DNA from: Cyprinodon diabolis
Lineage: Eukaryota > Chordata > Actinopteri > Cyprinodontiformes > Cyprinodontidae
Direction of reading: 5' to 3'
Length of the DNA: 64,000 bases
Assembly: GCA_030533445.1 (NCBI GenBank)
Contig: CM060075.1
Location: 34,837,196-34,901,195 of the forward strand
This document shows, piece after piece, positions 24,807 to 36,790 of the stretch. A program made the translations under genes and the position numbers. Under the pieces are notes generated by a model. The model was not told the DNA's origin and ran no database searches. It was given only the letters and a program-made list of their open reading frames with translations. Numbering within the stretch: the first letter of the stretch is position 1; every line of letters starts with the position of its first letter.

Positions 24807-27800
24807 GTAAGGAATTAAAACTAACTCGGGATCCTATATAATGTTACCGTTAGCAAAAACCAGCACTAACTGTCGTTTTTAAAGTACCTCATACCAGCTT
24901 TCACCCATGAAACGCGCTTTTTTATATCTTTCCTAATTTCTATTTGCTTTGTTATTAAAACGTAAATAAGCATACTTGAAAACAATGTTAGTTCGAAAGA
25001 TTAACATTTCGGCATCTGAAAAAAGGACAAATATATGGTTTATTAATGTAAATGAAGATATTTCATAATCAAGGTGACCCGCCTTCATAGTTCAACGTCC
25101 ACAACTGTGTGAAAAATAAAAGCTAAAACGTATTCCTGATCTTTATGTTTTATTTTAGGTTTCAAAAACAGAGACCCCGATGACTACCGAATAACGGTAT
25201 GCACTTATTGTATTCTGTACTTATTTAATTGTCTGTTAATGTTCTGCATTTTGTAAATTCACTCATATGTGCGTGTGTTTCAGTAGGAACTAACTATAAA
25301 GTTTTGTTTTTTATATGTTTCTTTCCTGTAGGCTTTATTATTGTTTCACATTAAGCTTATTTTCTGTACAGTCAGGAGGAAAATGGATTAAGTTTAGTAT
25401 AATTGTGTTACATCATCAACTTTCACTATGTCATTTAATTCATTTTTATCTAAGGAAGCCCAGAAGGCCCAAAAAGATTGTACAATTTCAATTTAGTTTT
25501 TCATCAAGATATAATAACATAATCTGGTATTTATGTTTTTTATGATTTTGCATCAAACCTGAAATACATTAGCAATACATTATGTGTGTGTCAGTGCACA
25601 AGCGTTGCTGCTTAAAATAATGAAATGCCCTGTTATTACTAGATAACTTCATATAGATTATACACTTTCACCTCTTATTAAAGTCCAATTGGTGATTGAA
25701 ATGATAGGAAGCTGAAGTTTCTCCACGTTCTCTGGGGATTTTTGCTCCACTGCTCTTAACAACATGAGACCATGTTTAGGCCTGTGCCTTTGGATGTCTG
25801 GACTTTGGGCCATTGTATCATAATTGTGGTTCATAGCCTTTCTGTTTTAGAGTCTCTTATTGTATGTTTGATCATAGTCCAGAATGTTAGCTGAATGTTT
25901 GGAAGCTGCCCTCCAGAGGCTGCAAAGCAAGCTTGGATCATCACCTTCCGCTACTGCTGGTTTGGTTTCCTCCTAAACCAGCTCTCTGTATTTTTGCAAA
26001 GCATCTCAAATTTGGTTACATCAATCCAAAGAAAATTGCTGCAGAGGTTTTGTAATCCATTCTGTTAGAAATAATAAAGAACTGAGAGAGCTGTAAAGAT
26101 GTAAAATAAGGGCTTTAAATAACTATTCCAAGCAGCTTTGCACCCTGTATATATATTTTTTATGAATAAATATCATTTTTTTGGTGTAAAAATAGCACTA
26201 TTTAAACCTTTTTATAAAGTTTTAATAGTTTTAAAGGTGGTCCAAAATTACCTGCTCGCTCTTAATCACTATTATTTTTCTTTTCTTTGTTTTCAGCTGT
26301 ATGAAACAGCGAATAAATACCATTTCTACCACAGCCTGGCGCTGCTTGGTGCTGCACACTGTGGAAAACCTCTTGTGGTGAGTGGGGGGGTGTCTGTATT
26401 TTTGTTGTTGCTCTTTTCCAGAAAAGTAGTCTTATTTTTTTGTAAACAACACACTTGAAAGGAAGCATATGTTTGGTGAAACATATTGAATTTTGAACCT
26501 TTTTAAATGTTCTATGGATGCTTCTAGCAGCTACATCACTGCTTTTTTTTTTTTTTCATGATTAATATTCCAGCAGAGGGTCTTGAAATCTGTGAGAAGT
26601 TGAGTGGAGATTAAAGAAACACTGAACCAGTTGGTCTTTTTTCAAAGATGAGCTGTTTTATTGGACTTTAGTTGACTGGAAAATTAAACAGTTTAATCTG
26701 AATTCAGCAGTGAATCGAACAGAAATCGTATGTTGGAGTAGAAAATGGTCAAGCGTTTTTTTTTTTTTTTTTAATAAAATGTTACTGCTCTAGTCTATCT
26801 GTCTGTTGGTGCTTTTAATCAATTAAAAGGAAACTGACCTCTGAGGTAGTTTTTGCCACATTTACAAGAACATCATTAGATAAAACTTTCATTCATGTTT
26901 TACCAGCTTTTTACATTTACACACTTTCAAAGCCCAATATAAATGCATTCTCAACTTGAAGATGGGGGTGTATGTATGAGCATGGATGACATATGTCATC
27001 TCAAGACGCTGTAGGTCTTCATAAGGGGGTCCATAGCCCCTAGGGGCTCCACAGAAGTACTGCATGGGGGTCATGAAAGATTTGGTTGATTCAACTTTTT
27101 ATTTATTTATTTTTTATATTCCCCCCTGCAATTTTTTCCACTAATTGAAATGTCTTTAAATACACATTAATATTAATTCAACACACTGTAGTAAACAGAT
27201 AAATGGAGGCAGGAGATGTCTTTCAGTCATCAATGCACACATTCAGCGACACAAAGGAGCTCTTTCAAGCTGGGCACCGTTTCTTTCACAACACCTGTTC
27301 CATCTACGAGGAATCACAATCAGAAATACTTTCATAATCCAAACTTTCATTACATTACTCCATCTGTAATAGAGTGACTATAGAACCAGGTTGATATAAC
27401 ACAGTTTCATACCATATATATAATTAGGGGTCCCCGCTCCATCTCGCCATCAGTTTGGGGGTCCTTGGCCTGGAAAATGTTGAAGACCCCTGCTGTAGAG
27501 CAATAATTCAACCAGATCATACAGTCAGATTGGTTCAACGTTTTGTATCTCATTGACTCATTAACTCCCTCACTTCAAACATGCATGCAGCAACAGTGTA
27601 GGGCTGGGTGAAATGGCTAAAATATAAAAGGGGTGGCAGAAGCAAAGGGCAAGTAAAAAATGCAGAAGATACTTAATAGATTCCGAAATCGTGGACTTTT
27701 AAAAACATTAATCAATCAAATTGAATCGATTTATCACCCAGCTGGTAGAAAAACAGTCCCTCAAACAGGAAGAAACCCCCAGCAGAACCAGGGTCAGTGA

Positions 27801-30372
27801 GAGCGACCATGTCCTGAGCCCACTTCTGAGTGCAGACTTTGACTAGGTCATTTCCAAACCTTTATTTATTTATTTATATTTAACCAGTCAGTGCTTGACT
27901 CACCTGTGGGTTTTGGATAATAAATAACCTAAATAATCTAAATGCATAATCCAAGTTTACTTGGTTTGGCTGTATATGATCCATTAGGATAATTGCACCA
28001 AGTCACCTAAGCCCTGAGGGCACGACCCACGAAGCAGGATTACTAGGTTAGGGAGACACTTCAGGTTTAACCTGTAAACCTTTCTGGAAGCTGGATTCTT
28101 AGTGAGGCTAGTCACCATGATAATACTCTGAATGGCAAACTTGCCCTTTTATTAAATACCTGATTTAATACAGAGGAAAAAACAGAATAGAATACTAAAT
28201 CCATTTTTCCACAATGGGGAAATCATGGTGTTACAGCAGCAGCAAAAAGGTATAGCAGAAGTAGTCACACAATGTGGACCTCAGAAAAATAACAGAATAA
28301 GTGAAAGAGTTAAGAAAATAAGCACATAAAGTACTGTACTGTACAGTTCTTTATGTGCTTATTTTCAATATAAATGCTCTATATCTGGAGAATAAATGAT
28401 TAATAAACGACTGGGGACATTTTACATTAATTGATTTATGAAAACTAGCAGCAACATTAGAGATGTACAAAAGGACAACAGCTTGTTATTTAACTGACTA
28501 AGGTAGAAACTGTGCAAAATCCTAATGAATGTAACAACTTATTGAGGTTTTTAGGAACAGTGATGGTTATAAAGTCTTACAGCTGCTGGGAGGAAGGATC
28601 TGTGATAACGCTCCCTGGTGCATTTAGGGTGCAGCAGTCTGTCGCTGAAGGAGATTTCCAATTCTGCAACAGCTTCATGCATGGGGTGGGAAACATTATC
28701 CAATAGAGATGTTAAGTTAGTTAGGATCCTTTTGTTTCCCACCTCCTGCACTAAGTCCATGGGGCATCCAATCACAGAATAACAAAAAACTTAACACCAC
28801 AATAACAGAGTTTGAAAAAACAAAAAGCAGCTAAAACTAAATATTTCCTTGACAAATTAAATTGTTTTTTTTGTTTGTTTTTTTTTTCCTCCTTTTTGAC
28901 GAACAAACCTTTTACTATTTTGTATTTTTCGTGCCCTGTATAAGAACCGTCGGTATTCACTTGTTTCTTGTATAATTGACATATGGACTTGAATAAAAAA
29001 TCAACTTAAATCAGAGCACAAATTGTGAGAAAATCCTTTGGATCACAGTGACGATTACTTATGGAACCGTGTTTCAGCCTGTAGCTGCAATATAACGCAG
29101 ATTCATGTCCACCATTGGGGATGCTGAGCGGCTTGGAAAACTTTCCAATCTGCCGAGTGCTCTGATGCAGTTGATGAATTAATTAATTGTGTTTCCTGCA
29201 TGGCGTTTCGGCTGAACACCGTATATTTGCTTCTCTTGCTTCTGCACTCATGGTTCTAATCAGTCTGCTACCTTGAACCCGCCCCTTTATACATGCTCGT
29301 TCCCTGATTTATGATCGTTGATATATGTTGTGGATTAGATAAGCTGGGATTAATCCTGCTAGGCTGAGTTTGCTTTGTTGTTCAGGCCTCAAGAGCAAAG
29401 GAAGTAAATTTAGATCATTACATTACCACCGTTACTGTCTTTTTTTTTTAAATGCCTAATTTTACACCAAATTTAAAAGCATCCGCACTTTCCTACAAAT
29501 TCCACTGACCATGAAATGACTTCCCAGAGGTCTTTGAGACAATTTAAAAAACTGAAGATGGGTCTTAGTTTTCTTGGACACCAGCTTCTTCCTTAAAGCT
29601 GAATCATGAACTCAGCAGTGTGTGGGGTCTGCATTGCTTTAGGTGTTGTATGGGTCTTTTATGACCTCTTGGATGGGTCATTAATGAACTTTTAAAGTAT
29701 TTCATGGGGGCCAACCACTCCTAGAAAACTAATGTTAAATGTTTTTTCTCCATGTCTGTGGTTAATGGCTTCTTCTGTGATGTAGCAGATCAGGCCTAAA
29801 AAATGCTTTATAACCCTTTCCAAACTGATCAATATCTGGTTCCCATTTGTTCCTAAGGTTTTTTTCCAAACTTGAAGCCTACCTCATGTTGTCAGATGGG
29901 GTCTATTTGGATACCTTCCTTTGTGTGGTTCTAGTCATGCCTTGGTGTGGCTGGCAGATTGAGCTCAGCTTTCCCAAAGGTTTGGTTAATCCCAGTGATT
30001 CAGGGATTTACCTTTTAACAATAACTTCATGTCTACATAAACCTTAAAAAAGACAATCATTTAAATTTCATTTGGATGCCTTTGACAACCACATTTCTTT
30101 GACCTGAAACATTTAAATTGTGACTAAAATAAATCTGAAAGGGATATAAATCTTTGTGGGATATGATAAACCCTATAAATTCTATATACCTTGCTGAAAA
30201 TTGATGTTTTTATGCTCTTTTTCTTTAGGCTGGCACCATCCTCCTGGCAGGGATGGGGATGTTCTGCGGCCCCCTGTACCACCAGGCTCTGACCGGAGAC
30301 CCCAGCCTGGGAAAAGTGGCTCCCATGGGTGGTGTAGCCATGATTGCTGGCTGGTTGGCCATGATTCTCTGA
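24725..30372 (+). CDS. tmem256: tmem256: small multi-pass membrane protein, DUF423/TMEM256 family, four coding exons
   Basis: The coding exons are 24725-24806, 25159-25196, 26297-26377 and 30229-30372. All three introns are GT-AG and the joined frame is open for 114 residues, close to the roughly 113 of mammalian TMEM256. The family (DUF423, related to bacterial YgdD) is small, hydrophobic and poorly understood; no enzymatic role is known to me. Visible features are a hydrophobic N-terminal segment at about residues 10-27 ending in GAYGAHG, the family block YETANKYHFYHSLALLGAAH at about 42-61, a hydrophobic segment at 68-84 and a C-terminal one at 97-114 ending right at the stop. The start is the first ATG of the exon, has A at -3 and G at +4, and gives the usual family N-terminus. 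Intron sizes are 352, 1,100 and 3,851 bp. The gene appears intact. Its neighbour downstream on the same strand is a MAB21-type gene, as in the human TMEM256-TMEM102 interval. Confidence 0.96.
25159..25196 (+). CDS. tmem256: tmem256 coding exon 2
   Basis: This is a 38 bp micro-exon. The acceptor is TATTTTAG|GT and the donor ACG|GTATGC. It completes the GAHG glycine and encodes FKNRDPDDYRIT (residues 29-40), a polar loop after the first hydrophobic segment. It restores phase 0. Confidence 0.93.
25665..26070. repeat. Unclassified interspersed repeat in tmem256 intron 2
   Basis: The sequence (TGCAAAGCAAGCTTGGATCA, TTCCGCTACTGCTGG) resembles a non-coding DNA-transposon family frequent in fish genomes. 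A related piece may be at 54,110-54,390. No termini are defined. Confidence 0.35.
26297..26377 (+). CDS. tmem256: tmem256 coding exon 3
   Basis: 81 bp, 27 codons, phase 0 at both ends. The acceptor is TTTTCAG|CTG and the donor GTG|GTGAGT. It encodes the most recognisable family block, YETANKYHFYHSLALL. Confidence 0.96.
26990..27494. repeat. DNA-transposon-like fragment ending in GACCCCTG
   Basis: The right end AAAATGTTGAAGACCCCTG resembles the terminus of a common teleost DNA transposon; only this end is convincing. It lies in tmem256 intron 3. Confidence 0.35.
27740..27835 (-). repeat. Fragment related to the tail-bearing repeat
   Basis: The complement reads CCTGGTTCTGCTGGGGGTTT then CTTCCTGTTTGAGGGA, the same block order as at 34.2 kb. 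Confidence 0.45.
27975..28115. repeat. Unclassified repeat fragment (CACGAAGCAGGATTA block)
   Basis: CACGACCCACGAAGCAGGAT followed by TTCAGGTTTAACCTGTAAAC resembles an interspersed fish repeat I cannot name. It lies in tmem256 intron 3. Confidence 0.35.
28314..28366. repeat. Near-perfect 53 bp palindrome (hairpin)
   Basis: 18 bp perfect outer arms (28314-28331, 28349-28366), a T/T mismatch, then 7 bp inner arms ACTGTAC/GTACAGT around a single T. It lies in tmem256 intron 3. The T-rich arm and short loop make a Pol II-type pre-miRNA less likely than a foldback repeat. Confidence 0.9.
28540..28775 (-). pseudogene. LINE ORF2 C-terminal fragment
   Basis: The - strand frame reads FSDRLLHPKC, YHRSFLPAAVRLYN and then a stop. 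This C-terminal signature is common in L2/CR1/Rex1-type fish LINEs. It lies in intron 3 of tmem256, antisense to the gene. Confidence 0.7.
29455..30060. repeat. Unclassified interspersed repeat in tmem256 intron 3
   Basis: TTAGTTTTCTTGGACACCAG and CCTGAAACATTTAAATTGTG are words I associate with the same non-coding fish repeat group. Identification is by memory only. Confidence 0.35.
30229..30372 (+). CDS. tmem256: tmem256 coding exon 4 and stop
   Basis: The acceptor is TTCTTTAG|GCT and the stop is TGA at 30370-30372. It encodes residues 68-114: two hydrophobic segments joined by a short loop (YHQALTGDPSLGKVAP). The protein ends GWLAMIL with no hydrophilic tail. Confidence 0.96.
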   Translation, partial: AGTILLAGMGMFCGPLYHQALTGDPSLGKVAPMGGVAMIAGWLAMIL

Positions 30373-31521
30373 AGTCTGACAGCTCACATCTTCTCCAGAG
30401 GCCCGCCGTGCCCCAGCAAACTGTCAGACCTTGAATGGATGAAGTGGAGAATTTTAGGAGTTTGCTGGAAAAAAAAGAGCTGAGTTATAATGTCACCCGT
30501 CCAACGGCTGCATGCCTCGAGGAGGTGAATGTCAGCATGAGATAAGGTCGCAACAGGATTATCACTTCTCAGACGCCGCGCCTGACGCTGATTGGTGTCT
30601 TGTGACCGTTTTTTGCTAAACTTTGGAAGGAAATGAACGCAGTGTGTTTAAAATGTTGCTAACCCTACAGCCTTAGACCATTTTTAATGAAGCGTCAGCT
30701 TTTGGCAAGAAAGGAAAACTCCTAATGAGTTAAGAAATGAAATGTCTGTATATTGGAGAGTATAGGTGTCCTGAAATTATGGCTTGTTTGTATGCTACTG
30801 AGGGGAGAATTATGTCTCAAAAAATAATCATCTACATGAATTTACAGTTTGTATTTGTCAAAGAAAATGAAATGCACTGTTAGAATCATATAATATTCTT
30901 TGGTGTGATGTGAATTTTCTCAGGTTTGATCCGGTATTCCATAGATTGATTTTCGAAAAAATAAGGATTAAATGTGAAATCACATGTAATAAATTCTGAA
31001 AACTTCATTAAATGGGTCTTCTGTTTCAGTTATTATTAGATACCCACCGTCTGTTTTCTATTTGTTTACTGTTTAGCTCCTAATTCTTTGTGCTCCTGGA
31101 TGGTGACGGTTTAAAGTAAGGGTTTTAATTTCAACAACATGTTCCTAACTGCACTTTATATTCATGTTTTGTACCGGCTCAGCTGGAGTCCTAATTTGAA
31201 AGTGACAGAACATCTGTAAAGGAGGCGAAAGATTAAGGTGATGGTATAGAGGGCCTCCAAGCTAAGGTTTTTGGAGTTAATCAAAGATAAACGATGTTAA
31301 ATAGACCCTCCTTTTTATAGGTTTTATTTTTAGACATCACATGGGGCACTGTTAAATCAATTCAGCACAATATGACATCCGATACTGATATGAGTTAGTT
31401 GTCAGAAATCGAGACAAAAATGTAAATCAACTTGACATCAATCCTTTGACATCAATTTGCTGTATGTGAATGATTTTATTGATATAATTTTGACATTTTA
31501 TGTCACGCTTTTGCAAATAAA
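30373..31521 (+). promoter_or_regulatory. tmem256: tmem256 3' UTR and polyadenylation signals
   Basis: The sequence after the stop has no other coding signal. AATAAA hexamers lie at 30988-30993 and 31516-31521. The second is followed within about 40 bp by a GT-rich run (GTGGTCTTGTTATTTTTG), the usual downstream element, so the longer 3' UTR of about 1.15 kb is plausible; the first could give a short form. Which is used cannot be decided here. Confidence 0.55.
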
Positions 31522-31632
31522 AATTATTTTTAGGCTCTAGTGGTCTTGTTATTTTTGAAAGTAGGCTGTCATAAACTGCGGTTAGAAAGAGGGAAGATCA
31601 TACAGCAAGGGTTACCAGGCCACGACTCATAA

Positions 31633-32122
31633 GGGCTGAATCCCAAACCACTAACCCCCCTCACTATCAAGTGTCACTCCCAAAGTCTCACTCTCAGATG
31701 TGGAAGGCTACTTGATTGAAGGTGGGGGTTATAAACGAGAACGGGACGGCTTCTTCCCTCCAACGGAAAATAAAAGCAGTCGTTGCTATGGCGACAGAGC
31801 AACGCCCCGTGTGTGGCTGTAGCTCTGTGGCAGAGGTTAATATAACAAAACATTTGCCCCTTTCTTCAAATAAAACTTTCCAAGAGGACCTTCCATTTTG
31901 GAATGAATTACATTTTTTTTCATAAACTAAAATCTGATTTTCTGTCAGTGTGATGAAGATGATGCAGTGAGCCTGCAGCTGATGCAGACTTGCTATTTAG
32001 GGGATGAAAGGTCAACTGGCCCTACCAGCTATGTGGTTTGGGACGGCACTTAATGTGACGAACACTCTGCGGGAACGTGCAAATAGAGGGTTAGTGTTTA
32101 GGGACCGGTTTGGGATTGGGCC
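31633..32122. mobile_element. MITE-like element with AATCCCAAACC terminal inverted repeats
   Basis: The left end GGGCTGAATCCCAAACC and the right end GGTTTGGGATTGGGCC are inverted, with a perfect AATCCCAAACC core. CACTAACCC recurs inverted just inside. A clear target duplication is not visible. The interior holds GTTGCTATGGCGAC at 31782-31795, another RFX-like word. Confidence 0.5.
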
Positions 32123-32589
32123 AACCTGTGACTGCTGCATTGAAGATTAAAGCCTGGTTACATGAAATTTATTTAAAATCTGAATCAGTCTGGAACATAA
32201 TAAAAGAACATAATAAAATAATGTATTTATGGATAATTCTGGGATTGATGGCAGGGTTTCATGTATTCCTATGGACTCCTGAGAAGTATAAAGTGAGATT
32301 TTTCCTTGAATCTAAAGCAGATTCATTTATAACACACTTGAAAAACATTAGATATTGCCCAAATTAATAAATCTGAGTTAAAAAAAAATGTTAACGTAGA
32401 AACAATAATCCATTATAGACGTAACTAAAAATAAAATGCACTTCTACGAAAAAAACAGATTTTATTCCTTGTCTGAAGTGTTATCGGTCAATCTTTCAAT
32501 CCTTCCACCTCTCAGTCTGGCTGTCCGCGCTCCATCAATCCTTCTATCGATCCTTCCTTCCTCACAGGCTATAATTTATAGACTCTACA

Positions 32590-32990
32590 GTCTGTGATCA
32601 CTGTTCACATATTTGACATCCTGAGGTTTCTTTCAGCTAAGAGGGAGTTTCTCCTTTCCACCTTTGCAACATCCATGCCCAGTTTGAGGGGTTTCTCCAA
32701 AATGATTCACTTGATGCAATCAACTGTTGTCACCACCTGCTTGCTCAGGGGGACGGATTACTGTGAACTCTTAGTGACTCTGGGCCTCCTAAGATGGAGC
32801 TTTTTACCAATTGGCATCACAGGCTGAGTTTGGCTGCACTCTGTGGTAACAGCGATAAAAGGAATGTAATTAACCGAATCTGAATTTGTCTACATGGAGG
32901 GATTCAGTTACTGTAGTTTTGTCTTGTAAAGCGATTTGAGATGATATCTGTTGTATACTGGTGCTACATAAAGTGAATTTAACAGATGTA
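32590..32990 (+). repeat. Diverged copy of the same tail-bearing repeat
   Basis: It shares AGGGAGTTTCTCCTTTCCAC and AAGCGATTTGAGATGATATC with the copy at 34.0-34.9 kb. Confidence 0.55.
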
Positions 32991-34039
32991 AAAACTGAAC
33001 ACCCCTCCTAAAACTAGCTGAACATCAATTGAAACCTGAAAAGATATATATATTTTTCCTCTGATTAAATATATCAGATTTTGAGGTCTGTCAAAAATAA
33101 TAAGACATTATATATATTTCTTCCAATTAGATGTTAATATACAAAATTATTACAATGCCTTTTTACAATCTAGGAAATCCTAGATGATGATGACCAGTTT
33201 GTGAGATTTTCCATGTTTGAAACATTTCTGTAAAATTTATAGGTAATTGCTTTATTCTCTGTTTCCAAGAGTAACATTATGGAAATATGGGAAAAATAAT
33301 ACATGCAAGATATCTGATCTTTGGGTAAAATATGAAGGTGTAAATGTTATATATTTAAAAAAAAAAAAAAAAGAAGAGAAGAGTCTGCCTGAATTTGGTA
33401 GGAGGGTTTTTTTATCCACAGCAAAATTGATCTACAGTAAAGGAGAAGGAAGTCCGAACAAAAGACGTCATTCCTCAAAGGAAAAATAAATGTCAGATTA
33501 AAAATCCTCCTTCTGAAACTAAAACGATAAAAAAGAAATAAAACATTATCCTGACTACGAAAGCATGCAGGATGGCAGATACATGATTTGAGTGTATTTT
33601 GCACGAGGAGGGGTAGTGCACTTCCCAAAAAATGGTGTTCAAAACGTTGTATTATTCTGGAATACAAAGTTTAGAACAGTTTAGGAGCATAGGGATCAGA
33701 TCATGCCAAGAGTTTATTAAGAGTGGCTCAGGTTATCCAAAGCTATAGCTATAGTTATGCTGCTATAGGCTTTGACTGCTGGAGCACATAGGGACCATTT
33801 TCATCTTTCTGCTTCATTCTATATCTATTCTCCCACTCTGCAGAATTTGTTTGTTTAATCTCTAACGTTAAGCTCTCTCTGTTTTTTCTCATACTAGCTT
33901 TGCCTTGTCTGTTCTTGTTTGGCTGTGACACCATTCTGGAGAGAAATATCAGCCGTGCTGCTGCAATTAACACCTCTGTCTATAGATGTTGGCAATTGGC
34001 CTGTTTTTCAGTGTAGTGTTGTTTCTCCAACTGTGACTA

Positions 34040-34850
34040 ATTGTATGTGCTTTCTTTCATCCTGACAGGGGAGCTGGCTCAGAGCTGGTCTGCCTGGCTG
34101 TGTGTTTCCTGGACGGGTTCATCTGTCAAGCTTGCTGACTGTTGCCTTTTGTATCTCAGCTTATTTTTCTATGTCTGCTTCTGTCTTCTTGAACCCCAGT
34201 CGGCCTCGGCAGATGGCTGCTCACACTGAGGCTGATTCTGCTGGAGGTTTCTTTCCTTTAAAAGGGAGTTTTTCCTCTTCACTGTCGCTACAAGCATGCT
34301 TAGTGTGAGGGATTGAAGAGTCCATGAGTCTATTTAATCAGCTCGTTTCCCTTAAGCCAGACATACACTGTATGATTTTTTGCCCTTTTCGGGCCGATTC
34401 TTCAGTCGTGTGAGAATTTTTCGATCAGTCCAACTTTCAGCCTGATGGTGCGTCGTGCCTTGTGTAGTGTACGGGGGGGTAACGAGGGGTGATTAGCCTC
34501 TCATGACCACATCCCAATCAGAAATCGTGAGGTCAGGAGAAAATCAAACATGTTTAAAATTCAGTCAGCCGTTTTGAGGTCGTATCAGAGCCTCAGGCTG
34601 CCTAATGTGAGAACATACATCGTAAGATGTGAAGTTTTAAACCCTGCAGTTTCGTTGTACAGTTTGAGCTGTAGCTGCGTGCAACAATTGAATATATAGC
34701 ATAGTGTATGCCAGGCTTTAGATAGAAAACTTTGAACCAATCTTACTGTATGATTTGGTTAAATTGTCTCTGTAAAGTGCCTTGAGATGACATGTGTTGT
34801 GAATTGGCACTATATGAATAAACTGAAATGAATTGAATTTTTCATAACTT
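34040..34850 (+). repeat. Interspersed repeat with TTGAATTGAA-type tail, interrupted by a MITE
   Basis: Blocks in order: CGGCAGATGGCTGCTCACAC, TTCTGCTGGAGGTTTC, AAAGGGAGTTTTTCCTC, [MITE], AGTGCCTTGAGATGACATG and a tail of TGAATTGAA. This family is very common in teleosts. A diverged copy lies at 32,590-32,990. Confidence 0.7.
34355..34717. mobile_element. PIF/Harbinger-like MITE, 363 bp, TTA target duplication
   Basis: Terminal inverted repeats AGCCAGACATACACT and AGTGTATGCCAGGCT match at 13 of 15. TTA lies on both sides (34352-34354, 34718-34720), as in Harbinger insertions. It interrupts an older repeat whose halves rejoin cleanly across the TTA. Confidence 0.8.
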
Positions 34851-34989
34851 ATAAAAATCTGGCTTCCCTTTTGCACAATAATGTAGCTTAGCCTGTTATC
34901 GCCGTTTTGAGTTGAATGAGTCCTCAGCTTTTGCTCAATATATAAGTCTAATAAAATGCATCTAGCTGAGGAAAGGGTGTCTCTTTCAG

Positions 34990-35300
34990 CTCAGAATGTC
35001 CACACAGCCTCATGCATTTGATCCACTGAGCTGCACTGCACTACGGGGATCATTACCAGTGTCCTCCTCTCGGTCGGAGCAGTGTTCAAACTGAAAGTGA
35101 AATCCATTGAAGCACTAATTTTCCACCCTGACTGTCGACCTGTGAATGGGAGGACCTTTTGGAAAATAGCTGAATTTGCTAAGGTCGACACATAAACCGA
35201 GGACCTGCTCACAGAAAGAGCTGCAATAGACACTGAAAGAATTCCTAATGAGTACATCATCACGAATTATGAGCCCCTCATTAGAATTAAGCAGCTATCG
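34990..35300. other. Candidate conserved non-coding sequence
   Basis: Balanced composition, no repeat signature, several TAATGAG, GAATTATGAG and CATTAGAATTAAG homeodomain-type words near 35,245-35,295. Conservation is a guess from texture. Confidence 0.2.
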
Positions 35301-36579
35301 GAAAAAGTTCTGAACAGAGCTGTCCCGTTGTACAAAGCCCTCTGAAACACAATCAGACAGCGATGACTCACAAGCTTTCGATTTATGAGACTCTTAAGTT
35401 ACCATTACAGGATGGCCTGTGCTTTCAGGTGAATGTTTAAAACTCGGTCATCAAATTTTCAGGTTCTCCTTATAAATGGGACAATACAAGCAATAAATTA
35501 TAGACAAGTTTCTCAAAGCAGCATTGTTTCAGGGCTGATTTAATATTCATTAACTGGCTCCTTCTCTGACAGGCCATGCTGTATATATATGCACATCTAA
35601 GAGAAGCGGGATGAAAAATGAAAGAAGGTACAGGCACAGCTCTGTGTTTTGGAGCCAAACATCTAAGGCAACTTAATTTAGAAGAAAGAAAATCCTTTTA
35701 TCGCCTCAATAAATTGTTGCTGTTTCCAAATTATAATGACTGTATTGCACTCAATTTACAAAACAAAACATCTGAATTACTGATATGAAATATGAGGGAT
35801 GATTTATTAGGGATATATGGCTCTGCTTGGGTAGATCACCATGTTTCATTTATTTTACCTAAAAAAAGGGATGGCTGAATGTCCTGATTACTGCATTCAA
35901 AGGAGAATATTTGTCTCTCTGCTCGATCTGCTGCTCCAGACTACAAATATAATTTGAAAACAAGCCTTGCGTTAGGACAATAAAAGCGACTCAGATAAGC
36001 TTGCTTCATTTCTCTGCATGTAAATCTAATAAATCCAATCTAATCAAATTTACCGACAACTACAGTAACCAGGCGGCACAAGTTTGCTGATTGTTTCATT
36101 GCAATGTCTGCAGCAGTTTGCGGTGCATCTCTTTATATTTTTGTTCATTTGCAGGAACATTTAAGTGTAATGATTTGCTTGAAGTGTTTGTATCTATCCA
36201 TTCAGTCCTTCCTCCAAGTAGGTAACAGAGAAAGCAGAGACTATGGAGGACAAAAACATCTTAATGTCACATAAATTGCTACTAGAAAGTTAAACTAATT
36301 TTATAATTTTGTTAGCTTTGTTTTTTTTAGGTTTAGAGGCTTGTTTTAGGCTTAGAGCCAACAATGTTTTACCTTTTATTAATCTGGATTATTTAGTATA
36401 CAATTGACTTATTTTTGTCATTTAGTTAAAATAAATCTCCTGTGATAAATTTTTTTATTTATTTTAAGAAATGCTTTCTGTTAGTTTGAAATGACAACCC
36501 ATAATTCATAGAAAAAAAAGAAGAAATGACATAAAAGACCAATTAAAATCTGGATCTTTTGGACCCTTGAAAAGCACAT
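35301..36579. other. Gene-free sequence
   Basis: Nothing recognised. Confidence 0.5.
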
Positions 36580-36790
36580 TAATTTACTGCAACTAACCCA
36601 TAATTCTGCTGGAGTACAGAAGCCCAGACTGCCTGACAGAAGCCATCAGTCTTCTGCACTGTTGGTCCAGTGTCTGTCATAATCGTCCTCATGATGCTCC
36701 AAAGATTCTTCATAGGGATCAGATCAGGCCAATTAAGCACAGTGGAAGATACCCAGTAGATTGATCTTCTTTGGTGTTGAAACAGCCCCA
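36580..36790 (-). pseudogene. Possible Tc1/mariner transposase relic
   Basis: The - strand reads LNWPDLIPMKNLWSIM, resembling the PDLNPIENLW signature around the second catalytic Asp of Tc1 transposases. The rest is too eroded to confirm. Confidence 0.35.
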
